Positions 1 through 5,344 of a stretch of 5,344 bases of DNA are shown piece after piece (the stretch's first letter is position 1; each line of letters starts with the position of its first letter). The notes beneath the pieces were generated by a model. That model saw only the letters and a program-made list of their open reading frames with translations. It was not told the origin of the DNA and made no database searches. Origin of the DNA: an uncultured Candidatus Pelagibacter sp. (GTDB lineage Bacteria > Pseudomonadota > Alphaproteobacteria > Pelagibacterales > Pelagibacteraceae); contig CAJQSW010000017.1 of NCBI GenBank assembly GCA_905616455.1, forward strand, positions 1 through 5,344. The letters are read 5' to 3'. Made by a program: the position numbers and the translations under genes.

Positions 1-1
1 A

Positions 2-1114
2 ATTGGTGTAATTGTAGTTTCTTCCGCAATGAGTGGGACGACTAATCAATTAATTAAACAAACGAAAGAATTAAGTAAAAATTTTGATGCAGCTGAATAT
101 GATGTCTTACTATCTACAGGTGAACAAGTAGCCTGCGCATTAATTGCCGGTAGGTTAAAGCACTTAGGATTTAAAGCCAGATCTTGGATGTCTTGGCAGG
201 TACCAATTCTCACTGAAGGCTCATATGGCTCATCAAGAATTAATAAGATTAACAAAAATAAAATAATTGATTTTATAAAGTCTGATGGAATACCTGTTAT
301 CACTGGCTTTCAAGGGGTAAATTTAGAAAATAGAGTTACCACATTAGGAAGAGGAGGGACTGATGCCTCAGCAATAATGTTGGCAAAGTTTTTTAATGCT
401 GATGCTTGTGAAATATATACAGATGTAGATGGTGTCTATACTACTGATCCAAGAAATCATGCAAAAGCAAAAAAATTAGATAAGATTTCTTATGATGAAA
501 TGTTAGAAATGGCATCATTAGGGGCGAAAGTCATGCAACCAACATCAGTACAAGATGCTAAATTAAACAATATAAGTTTCTCAGTTAAATCCTCACTTAT
601 AAAAAAAAAGGGTACTTTAATAACAAGTAATAAAAAAGCTTTTAGTAATCAAATTATTACAGGAATTACTTCAACTAAAAATGATGCCAAGGTTACCATG
701 ATTGGTGTTAAAGATAAACCTGGAGTGGCAGCGTCTATTTTTAAACCATTATCACTTAATCAAATTAATGTTGATATGGTGGTACAAAATATATCATTAA
801 ATAGTAAAGAAACAGATATGACGTTTACTATTAAATCGGAAGATTTAAAAAAAACAGAAAAAATCATTAAACAAAACAAAAAAATTTCCTTTAGAAAATT
901 TTCGTATGATTGTAATGTCTCCAAAGTATCAATTATAGGAGTTGGAATGATTACAACGCCTGGGATCACTTATAGAATGTTTCAAGCACTGGCATCAAAA
1001 AAAATTAATATTATGGTTATTTCAACTTCTGAAATAAAAATTTCAGTTTTAATTTCTAACAAACGAGTAAAGAAAGCTATTGCAGCTCTTCATAAAGAAT
1101 TTAAATTAGATTAA
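2..1114 (+). CDS. lysC: Aspartate kinase, 5'-truncated by window edge
   Basis: Phosphorylates L-aspartate with ATP, the first step of the aspartate pathway to lysine, threonine, methionine and diaminopimelate, in the cytoplasm. The frame is open to the left edge: codons from position 2 read IGVIVVSSAMSGTTN, the conserved strand after the N-terminal KFGGTS motif, so the ATG at 29 is internal. About 35 N-terminal residues should lie upstream. In the 370 visible residues I see STGEQV (38-43), ARSWMSWQVPI (59-69), TGFQG (101-105), TLGRGGTD (114-121; the family usually has SD) and YTDVDGVYTTDPR (139-151), which form the kinase domain. Two ACT domains follow (about 231-299 and 309-370), the second with STSEIKISVL, the regulatory signature of feedback-inhibited aspartokinases. 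Lysine and/or threonine inhibition is expected from the family but not shown here. Stop TAA; ispG starts 3 nt downstream. Identification is secure. Confidence 0.96.
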   Translation: MGVIVVSSAMSGTTNQLIKQTKELSKNFDAAEYDVLLSTGEQVACALIAGRLKHLGFKARSWMSWQVPILTEGSYGSSRINKINKNKIIDFIKSDGIPVITGFQGVNLENRVTTLGRGGTDASAIMLAKFFNADACEIYTDVDGVYTTDPRNHAKAKKLDKISYDEMLEMASLGAKVMQPTSVQDAKLNNISFSVKSSLIKKKGTLITSNKKAFSNQIITGITSTKNDAKVTMIGVKDKPGVAASIFKPLSLNQINVDMVVQNISLNSKETDMTFTIKSEDLKKTEKIIKQNKKISFRKFSYDCNVSKVSIIGVGMITTPGITYRMFQALASKKINIMVISTSEIKISVLISNKRVKKAIAALHKEFKLD

Positions 1115-1117
1115 ATT

Positions 1118-2221
1118 ATGAGTTTAAGACCATTTAGAGATATTAATAGAAAGAAAACAAAAGTTATAAATGTTGGCGACGTGAAGATAGGTGGTGATAA
1201 TCCTATTTCAGTCCAATCAATGACGAATACACTTACCACAGATATTCAAGCAACTATAAAGCAAATTAATGATATTCATGAAGAGGGAGCTGACCTTGTC
1301 AGGGTTTCTTGTCCAGATAAAGAATCTTCTTTAGCGCTTAAGGAAATCACTAAGAATGTTTCTATACCAATAATTGCTGATATTCATTTTCATTATAAAA
1401 GAGCCATTGAAGCTGCTGAAAATGGTGCAAAATGTTTAAGAATTAATCCAGGCAATATAGGTGACGAATCAAAGGTCCATGAAATATTAAGTGCTGCAAA
1501 AAATAATGGCTGCTCTATAAGAGTAGGAGTAAACGCAGGCTCACTTGAAAAAGATATTTTAGAAAAATATAAAGAGCCTTGTCCAGAAGCTTTGGTTGAA
1601 AGTGCACAAAGAAATATCAAAATTCTAGAAGATCAAGATTTTTTTAATTTTAAAATTAGTGTTAAATCATCAGATGTGTTTTTGTCTATGGCCGCATATC
1701 GCCAACTTTCAAAGGTGACAGATTACCCTTTGCATTTAGGAATCACAGAAGCAGGTAGTTTTATTTCAGGAAGTATTAAGTCTTCGATAGGCCTGGGGTC
1801 ACTTTTAATGGATGGAATAGGTGATACGATAAGAATTTCATTATCTGATGATCCAGTTAAAGAAATAAAGATAGGTAACGAAATATTAAAATCACTTAAT
1901 TTAAGAAATAGAGGTGTAAAAATCATATCTTGTCCATCATGCGCGCGCCAAGCCTTTCAAGTGATAGACACAGTTAAAACATTAGAAGAAAAGCTTTCTC
2001 ATATTAGAACTCCTATGACCTTATCAATTATTGGATGTGTAGTGAATGGACCAGGAGAAGCTGCAATGACAGATATAGGCATCACTGGTGGGGGTAAAGG
2101 GAATAACATGCTCTATTTATCTGGCATTCAAAGTGAAAAAGTTTTATCAGAAGATATAATATCAAGAGTTGTAAGCGAAGTTGAAAAAAAAGCTTCTGAA
2201 ATTGATAAAAAATTAAAATGA
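1118..2221 (+). CDS. ispG: 4-hydroxy-3-methylbut-2-en-1-yl diphosphate synthase (IspG/GcpE)
   Basis: Cytoplasmic iron-sulfur enzyme of the MEP isoprenoid pathway. It reductively converts methylerythritol cyclodiphosphate to HMBPP using electrons from flavodoxin or ferredoxin. The 367 residues match the usual length of the short bacterial form. An N-terminal TIM-barrel part (about 1-260) carries [12 protein letters not shown] (31-42), RVSCPD (62-67), IADIHFHY (86-93) and LRINPGNIG (107-115). The C-terminal part carries the cluster ligands CPSC (Cys272, Cys275), Cys307 in GCVVNGPGE and Glu314, matching the three-Cys-plus-Glu ligation known for the family. The ATG at 1118 gives the expected N-terminus ([17 protein letters not shown]) but has no Shine-Dalgarno sequence; upstream is only A/T with one G. 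The stop TGA overlaps the prfA start, the only TGA stop among the genes here. No large insert domain of the plant/Chlamydia type is present. Confidence 0.98.
   Translation: MSLRPFRDINRKKTKVINVGDVKIGGDNPISVQSMTNTLTTDIQATIKQINDIHEEGADLVRVSCPDKESSLALKEITKNVSIPIIADIHFHYKRAIEAAENGAKCLRINPGNIGDESKVHEILSAAKNNGCSIRVGVNAGSLEKDILEKYKEPCPEALVESAQRNIKILEDQDFFNFKISVKSSDVFLSMAAYRQLSKVTDYPLHLGITEAGSFISGSIKSSIGLGSLLMDGIGDTIRISLSDDPVKEIKIGNEILKSLNLRNRGVKIISCPSCARQAFQVIDTVKTLEEKLSHIRTPMTLSIIGCVVNGPGEAAMTDIGITGGGKGNNMLYLSGIQSEKVLSEDIISRVVSEVEKKASEIDKKLK
2218..2221 (+). promoter_or_regulatory. ATGA stop-start overlap, ispG to prfA
   Basis: The prfA ATG (2218-2220) overlaps the ispG TGA (2219-2221). Nothing resembling a Shine-Dalgarno sequence lies in the preceding 20 bases. 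Such overlaps commonly allow translational coupling by terminating and re-initiating ribosomes. Coupling here is inferred from the layout. Confidence 0.7.
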
Positions 2222-3291
2222 TACCTTTAAAAACTATTGAAGAATTAATATCTAAACATTCCTTATTAGAGAAAGAGTTATCAACAGGTGACGTAGATAA
2301 AAAACTTTTTGCTGAAAAATCAAAAGAATACTCAGATTTAAATGATGTGATTGAAGATGCTAAAAAATATTTTTCTTATGAGGGAGGGAAAAAAGATTTA
2401 GAAAAAATTTTAGATGATTCTGATAGTGATGATGAATTTAAAGCAATGGCTGAAACTGAATTAAAAGATCTTAAGTTAGAAAATGAAACAATAGAAAAAA
2501 AATTAAAATTATTCTTATTACCCAAAGATGAGGCAGATACAAAAAATGCGATTATAGAAATTAGGGCTGGCACAGGAGGTTTAGAAGCAAGTTTGTTTGC
2601 TTCGGATCTTTTTAAAATGTACGAAAAAGTTAGTCACCAAAAAAAATGGGAATTAGAATTAATAAGCATGTCTCAGAGTGAGGCTGGTGGACTTAAAGAA
2701 GTTATTGCATCAATTAGAGGAAAAAATATTTATTCAACCTTGAAGTATGAAAGTGGAGTTCATCGTGTTCAGAGAGTTCCTGATACAGAAACACAGGGAA
2801 GAATTCACACATCTGCTGCAACAGTAGCTGTTCTTCCAGAAGCAGAAGAGGTTGATATAAAAATAAACGATTCAGATCTGAGAATTGATGTTTTTAGAGC
2901 GGGTGGCCCTGGAGGACAGTCCGTAAATACAACCGATAGTGCTGTGAGAATTACTCATATTCCAACTGGATTATCTGTATCTCAGCAAGATCAAAAATCA
3001 CAACACAAAAATAAAGCAAAAGGAATGCTGATTTTAAGGTCAAGACTTTATGAATTAGAAAGATCAAGAATAGATGGTGAAAGATCACAAGATAGAAAAA
3101 GTAAAATAGGAACTGGAGATCGCTCTGAAAGAATTAGAACATATAATTTTCCACAAGGAAGGGTAACAGATCATCGTATTAACCTAACATTACATAAGCT
3201 TGAAGCTTTTTTAGAAGGTGAGGCATTCGATGAAATGGTAGAAAGCTTAACACTGCAAGCGCAAGAAGAAAAATTAAGTAACCTTAATTAA
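2218..3291 (+). CDS. prfA: Peptide chain release factor 1 (RF1)
   Basis: Class I release factor that reads UAA and UAG in the ribosomal A site and triggers peptide release. The 357 residues are a normal full length. The N-terminal helical domain (about 1-105) is Lys/Glu/Asp-rich. The codon-recognition loop PxT appears as PDT at 188-190 within [21 protein letters not shown]2 would have SPF, so this is RF1. The catalytic GGQ motif is at 232-234 in [19 protein letters not shown], followed by [14 protein letters not shown] (257-270) and the C-terminal [21 protein letters not shown] (300-320). Unlike mitochondrial or rescue homologues, all core domains are present. The gene starts inside the ispG stop codon and ends 1 nt before prmC, whose product modifies Gln234. 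No frameshift signal is seen. Confidence 0.98.
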   Translation: MIPLKTIEELISKHSLLEKELSTGDVDKKLFAEKSKEYSDLNDVIEDAKKYFSYEGGKKDLEKILDDSDSDDEFKAMAETELKDLKLENETIEKKLKLFLLPKDEADTKNAIIEIRAGTGGLEASLFASDLFKMYEKVSHQKKWELELISMSQSEAGGLKEVIASIRGKNIYSTLKYESGVHRVQRVPDTETQGRIHTSAATVAVLPEAEEVDIKINDSDLRIDVFRAGGPGGQSVNTTDSAVRITHIPTGLSVSQQDQKSQHKNKAKGMLILRSRLYELERSRIDGERSQDRKSKIGTGDRSERIRTYNFPQGRVTDHRINLTLHKLEAFLEGEAFDEMVESLTLQAQEEKLSNLN

Positions 3292-3292
3292 A

Positions 3293-4135
3293 ATGAATAT
3301 AGAAAATACCCTAAATGAAGGAATAAACATCTTACAAAAAAATAAAATACCTAATCCTCAGCTTGATAGTGAGATATTGTTATCCAACTTAATTAAAAGA
3401 GATAAAAAACATATTATTTTAAATCCCAAAGAACTTCTGAACTCAGAACAATTAGACAAATTTAAAAGTTTAATTGAAAGAAGAAAAAAAGGGGAACCAA
3501 TTGCCTATCTAATAAATAAAAAAGAGTTTTGGAAAGATGAATTTTTTGTTAATAAAGATGTTCTAATTCCAAGGCCCGATACTGAATTAATAATAGAGCA
3601 AGTCTTAAAAATCTATTCACGAGATGAGCAATTGCAATTTTTAGATATTGGAACTGGATCTGGATGTATCCTTTTATCCATACTAAAAGAGAGACCCAAT
3701 TTTTATGGAACTGGAATAGATATCTCCAAAGAAAGTATAAATGTAAGTAAATTCAATGCAAAACAACTCAACTTAATAAATAGGGTAAAATTCTTTAATT
3801 CAAGTGTTGACAATTTTAAAATTGGGAAATATGATCTAATTGTTTCAAATCCTCCTTATATTGAACTGTTAAGCTTAAAATATTTGGAAAAAGACGTTGT
3901 TAACTTCGAACCAAAGTTAGCTTTAAGTGGCGGGCTTGATGGGTTTTTAAAAATCAGAAAAGTTATTAGTAAGGCAAAAACACTGATTAAGAAAAATGGT
4001 AAATTTATTTTAGAGATTGGCTGTAACCAAAAAAATAAAGTTAAAAAAATATTAAAAGAAGAAGGTTTTTACGTAAACAAAGCCATAAAAGACTATGGAA
4101 ATAATGATCGCTGCATAATCAGCACTAAAATTTAA
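3293..4135 (+). CDS. prmC: Release factor glutamine N5-methyltransferase PrmC (HemK)
   Basis: SAM-dependent methyltransferase that N5-methylates the glutamine of the GGQ motif in RF1 and RF2, raising termination efficiency. The 280 residues are typical. A small helical N-terminal domain (about 1-75) includes DSEILL and GEPIAYLI. Then come KEFW (77-80), the family motif LIPRPDTELI (91-100), the SAM-binding LDIGTGSGCI (117-126), GTGIDIS (139-145) and the catalytic NPPY (186-189), which binds the substrate Gln side chain. EPKLALSGGLDG (206-217) and DYGNNDRCI near the end are also characteristic of PrmC rather than RlmB- or PrmB-type enzymes. The start lies 1 nt after the prfA stop with no Shine-Dalgarno sequence, so translation is probably coupled to prfA. 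The historical HemK heme-biosynthesis label is obsolete. Confidence 0.97.
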   Translation: MNIENTLNEGINILQKNKIPNPQLDSEILLSNLIKRDKKHIILNPKELLNSEQLDKFKSLIERRKKGEPIAYLINKKEFWKDEFFVNKDVLIPRPDTELIIEQVLKIYSRDEQLQFLDIGTGSGCILLSILKERPNFYGTGIDISKESINVSKFNAKQLNLINRVKFFNSSVDNFKIGKYDLIVSNPPYIELLSLKYLEKDVVNFEPKLALSGGLDGFLKIRKVISKAKTLIKKNGKFILEIGCNQKNKVKKILKEEGFYVNKAIKDYGNNDRCIISTKI

Positions 4136-4150
4136 ATTAACGAAAAAAAT

Positions 4151-4627
4151 ATGGTAACATTTAGAAGCAATAATAATAATAATAGAAGACCTCCATTTAG
4201 AAGTAATAACAATAGAAGACCTCCATTTAGAAGTAATAATGAGGGATCAAAGTTTTCTAATAATGATAATTTTCAAAGAAAAGTACCTGGTAGAAATAAT
4301 CATAATGCCCCGAAACTTATTGAAAAATATAATGAGATGGCTAGAGAAGCTTTAGCAAACGAAGATAGGGTTTTATCTGAAAATTATTTTCAACATGCAG
4401 ATCACTTTACTAGAGTCCAAAATGAGCAAGAAGCTCATCGAAAGGCTAGAGTACACACTCCAGTTGAGGCAGCAAACCCCATTCAAACTGAAGTTGATAA
4501 TATAAAGGAAGAAGTTAAGGTTGTTAAAGCCGAAGAAACTAAAAAAATAGTTTCAGAACCAGTAATAAAAAAGGCTATAAAACCTGTAGAAAAAAAACCT
4601 GTAGAAAAGAAGTCAGTCGCAGTTTAA
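4151..4627 (+). CDS. DUF4167 protein with Asn/Arg-rich repetitive N-terminus
   Basis: Uncharacterised family that I know from alphaproteobacteria, usually next to prmC; I know of no established function. The 158 residues have three parts. Residues 1-52 are low-complexity and rich in Asn and Arg (16 Asn), with a repeated 10-residue unit FRSNNNRRPP. Residues about 54-90 hold the conserved core, including LIEKYNEMAREAL and SENYFQHADHF, predicted helical. Residues about 105-158 form an acidic/basic Lys-Glu-Val-rich tail ending in two KPVEK repeats. There is no Cys, no Trp, no signal peptide and no membrane segment, so it is probably cytoplasmic and largely disordered outside the core. The basic Asn/Arg-rich head could bind nucleic acid, but that is inference. 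It lies 15 nt after prmC, closing the operon. Its stop overlaps that of the convergent peptidase gene. Confidence 0.88.
   Translation: MVTFRSNNNNNRRPPFRSNNNRRPPFRSNNEGSKFSNNDNFQRKVPGRNNHNAPKLIEKYNEMAREALANEDRVLSENYFQHADHFTRVQNEQEAHRKARVHTPVEAANPIQTEVDNIKEEVKVVKAEETKKIVSEPVIKKAIKPVEKKPVEKKSVAV
4181..4240 (+). repeat. Two tandem 30-bp units within the DUF4167 gene
   Basis: Positions 4181-4210 and 4211-4240 are identical except at the last base (C versus T). Each starts AATAGAAGACCTCC and encodes NRRPPFRSNN. A partial earlier copy lies at about 4158-4174 (ATTTAGAAGCAATAA), followed by five AAT triplets at 4169-4183. The unit length is a multiple of three, so copy-number change would keep the frame. 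Confidence 0.96.
4580..4609 (+). repeat. Two tandem 15-bp units encoding KPVEK
   Basis: Positions 4580-4594 and 4595-4609 differ only at the last base (AAA versus AAG). Each encodes Lys-Pro-Val-Glu-Lys at the C-terminal end of the DUF4167 protein; a degenerate third unit (KSVAV) follows to the stop. Confidence 0.92.
4624..4627. other. Shared TTAA stop codons of convergent genes
   Basis: The palindrome TTAA supplies TAA to the plus-strand DUF4167 gene (4625-4627) and TAA to the minus-strand peptidase gene (complement of 4624-4626). There is no intergenic space. I find no GC-rich hairpin with a T-tract on either side, so transcripts must end inside the opposite gene or by another mechanism. 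Confidence 0.95.
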
Positions 4628-5244
4628 TTTAGACCAATAATTAATTCTGATTTCAAAACATCCAATTTAATTTTTTGTACTTCAAAAGTTTTTCTCTCTT
4701 CACTTTTTAATGTTTTCCCAGAAGGGAGTTTTAACTTTTGAGAGTTAATTTTTTTTCCATTTTTTACCACTTCATAATGTAAATGTGGACCTGTTGAATT
4801 TCCAGTCGAGCCAACAAAACCAATGATTTGTCCTTGTTTAACTCTCATTCCTTCTCTTAAGCCTAGAGCAAAACTTTTCATGTGTGCATAAATTGTTTGA
4901 TAAGTTGAGTTATGTTTTATCTTAATACAATTTCCACCACCACCACACCACCTTGCTCTTATTATAATACCATTGCCCGAAGCCATAATTGGTGTACCCG
5001 TCGGTGCAGCAAAATCAGTTCCTCTATGCATTTTATTAAACCCATCTATAGGATGCTTTCTCATTCCAAAAGAAGATGAAAGCCTCGCACCATTAATTGG
5101 TGTTTTCATTAAAGCTTTTTTAACACTCATACCATTTTGATTGTAATGTCCTTCACTACCTTTTTTATCAAAATAATATAATAAATTATTTGTTCCACTT
5201 AGTTTTAAGTCTGCAAAGATTTTTATTTTTAACTTATTAATCAT
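4624..5244 (-). CDS. M23-family (LytM-type) metallopeptidase, N-terminally truncated
   Basis: Zinc endopeptidase family that cleaves peptide cross-links in peptidoglycan, normally exported or periplasmic. Of 206 residues, about 50-175 form the M23 domain: TPINGARLSSSFGMRKHP (48-65), zinc ligands His73 and Asp77 in HRGTD, catalytic-type His121 in YAHM, and HLH at 154-156 (His156 zinc ligand, His154 catalytic), followed by YEVVKNGKKIN. All active-site residues are present. Family members of this type that I recall are roughly twice this length, with a signal peptide or anchor and regulatory domains. Here the start falls in a strand that normally sits inside an upstream domain (KIFADLKLSG), and no signal peptide or membrane segment is seen. 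An in-frame TAA (5251-5253) lies two codons before the ATG, and there is no Shine-Dalgarno sequence. It may be a 5'-truncated gene, the remnant of a frameshifted or rearranged gene, or a domain expressed alone. Confidence 0.85.
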   Translation of the reverse strand: MINKLKIKIFADLKLSGTNNLLYYFDKKGSEGHYNQNGMSVKKALMKTPINGARLSSSFGMRKHPIDGFNKMHRGTDFAAPTGTPIMASGNGIIIRARWCGGGGNCIKIKHNSTYQTIYAHMKSFALGLREGMRVKQGQIIGFVGSTGNSTGPHLHYEVVKNGKKINSQKLKLPSGKTLKSEERKTFEVQKIKLDVLKSELIIGLN

Positions 5245-5344
5245 ATTTTTTTACCATTTTGTTTTTCTTATTTGTAATAGAGGATGAGAGACTAAACAAT
5301 GCCATATAACAGCCTGAAAAGCCTCAGTATGAGGGGTTATAAGT
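5245..5344. other. Unassigned right end, possible junction or leader
   Basis: No confident gene. Positions 5245-5278 are T-rich (5 G/C in 34), whereas 5279-5344 contain 27 G/C in 66, unusually high here. Three readings compete. On the plus strand, an ATG at 5299 with GAGAG 8 nt upstream opens a frame to the edge (MPYNSLKSLSMRGYK). On the minus strand, a frame enters from the edge at 5343 and ends at TAA 5251-5253, in the same frame as the peptidase; it includes PHTEAFQAVIWH, which I do not recognise. Third, the inverted repeat suggests structure. A poor sigma70-like match for the peptidase exists on the minus strand (TTGTTT at 5299-5294, 17-nt spacer, TACAAA at 5276-5271), too weak to annotate. 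Confidence 0.4.
5305..5341. repeat. Nested inverted repeat near the right edge
   Basis: TATAAC (5305-5310) is the exact reverse complement of GTTATA (5336-5341). Within it CCTCA (5322-5326) pairs with TGAGG (5330-5334) around the loop GTA. An alternative CTGA/TCAG pairing (5314-5317 with 5323-5326) overlaps the inner stem. The pairing is seen directly; any RNA or operator role is unproven, and stems of five to six pairs are marginal. Confidence 0.45.

Noticed and set aside
29..31. ATG at 29 as the start of the aspartate kinase
   Set aside because: The frame stays open to position 2 and encodes the conserved strand IGVIVVSSA; the catalytic KFGGTS region must lie further upstream, so this Met is internal.
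601..609. A9 run in lysC as a programmed slippage site
   Set aside because: The frame continues correctly through both ACT domains, and long A runs are expected in Lys-rich genes of this composition; no shifted product is evident.
46..2573. Minus-strand open frames of 65-85 codons at 46-303, 760-969, 1393-1620, 1723-1926 and 2376-2573
   Set aside because: Each lies wholly inside a well-identified plus-strand gene, has no recognisable motif, and reads as the antisense shadow of that gene.
4151..4627. Asn/Arg-rich protein as a spurious low-complexity frame
   Set aside because: The central segment matches the DUF4167 core and the position after prmC is the expected one, so the gene is real despite its repetitive ends.
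4679..4694. ACTT-CAA-AAGT followed by T-rich sequence as an intrinsic terminator
   Set aside because: The stem has only four pairs, three of them A-T, lies inside the peptidase coding region, and such matches are expected by chance in AT-rich DNA.
5271..5299. Sigma70-like promoter on the minus strand for the peptidase gene
   Set aside because: TTGTTT matches the -35 consensus at three of six bases and TACAAA matches the -10 at four of six; the 17-nt spacing is good but the match is too weak in AT-rich sequence.
5279..5344. tRNA or two-piece tmRNA fragment at the right edge
   Set aside because: No cloverleaf, T-loop GTTCRA sequence or CCA end can be placed on either strand, and no tmRNA tag-peptide reading frame is seen.

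Overview
The window is a strongly AT-rich, gene-dense bacterial segment. It looks alphaproteobacterial and most resembles the streamlined marine SAR11 / Pelagibacterales group. The reasons are the AT-biased codon use, Lys/Asn/Ile-rich proteins, near-zero intergenic spacing, starts without Shine-Dalgarno sequences, a DUF4167 protein (a family I know from alphaproteobacteria), and the order lysC, prfA, prmC, DUF4167, which I recall as a common alphaproteobacterial neighbourhood. The assignment comes from memory of these families; no search was run.

Positions 2-4627 hold five plus-strand genes packed as one likely operon: the 3' part of lysC (aspartate kinase, cut by the left edge), ispG (4Fe-4S enzyme of the MEP isoprenoid pathway), prfA (release factor 1), prmC (methyltransferase for the release-factor GGQ glutamine) and a DUF4167 protein with an Asn/Arg-rich repetitive N-terminus. 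The junctions are +3, -4 (ATGA overlap), +1 and +15 nt. prfA and prmC form a functional pair, because PrmC methylates the Gln of the GGQ motif seen in the RF1 encoded just upstream. lysC and ispG are metabolic and appear to be co-transcribed housekeeping genes rather than partners in one pathway.

Positions 4624-5244 hold a minus-strand M23 (LytM-type) zinc endopeptidase convergent with the operon. The two stop codons share the palindrome TTAA, so no intergenic terminator exists. The peptidase domain looks catalytically complete. However, the protein starts inside what is normally an upstream domain and has no signal peptide, so it is probably the C-terminal remnant of a longer exported cell-wall hydrolase or a gene broken at its 5' end.

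Positions 5245-5344 hold no confident gene. The first third is T-rich, and the last 66 bases are clearly richer in G+C (27 of 66) and contain a nested inverted repeat. Several mutually exclusive readings exist: start of a plus-strand gene, end of a minus-strand gene, structured RNA, or a contig-end junction. This tail and the truncated peptidase are the least ordinary part of the window. I see no tRNA, rRNA, CRISPR array, insertion sequence or defence system, and nothing that convincingly amounts to a new biological system.
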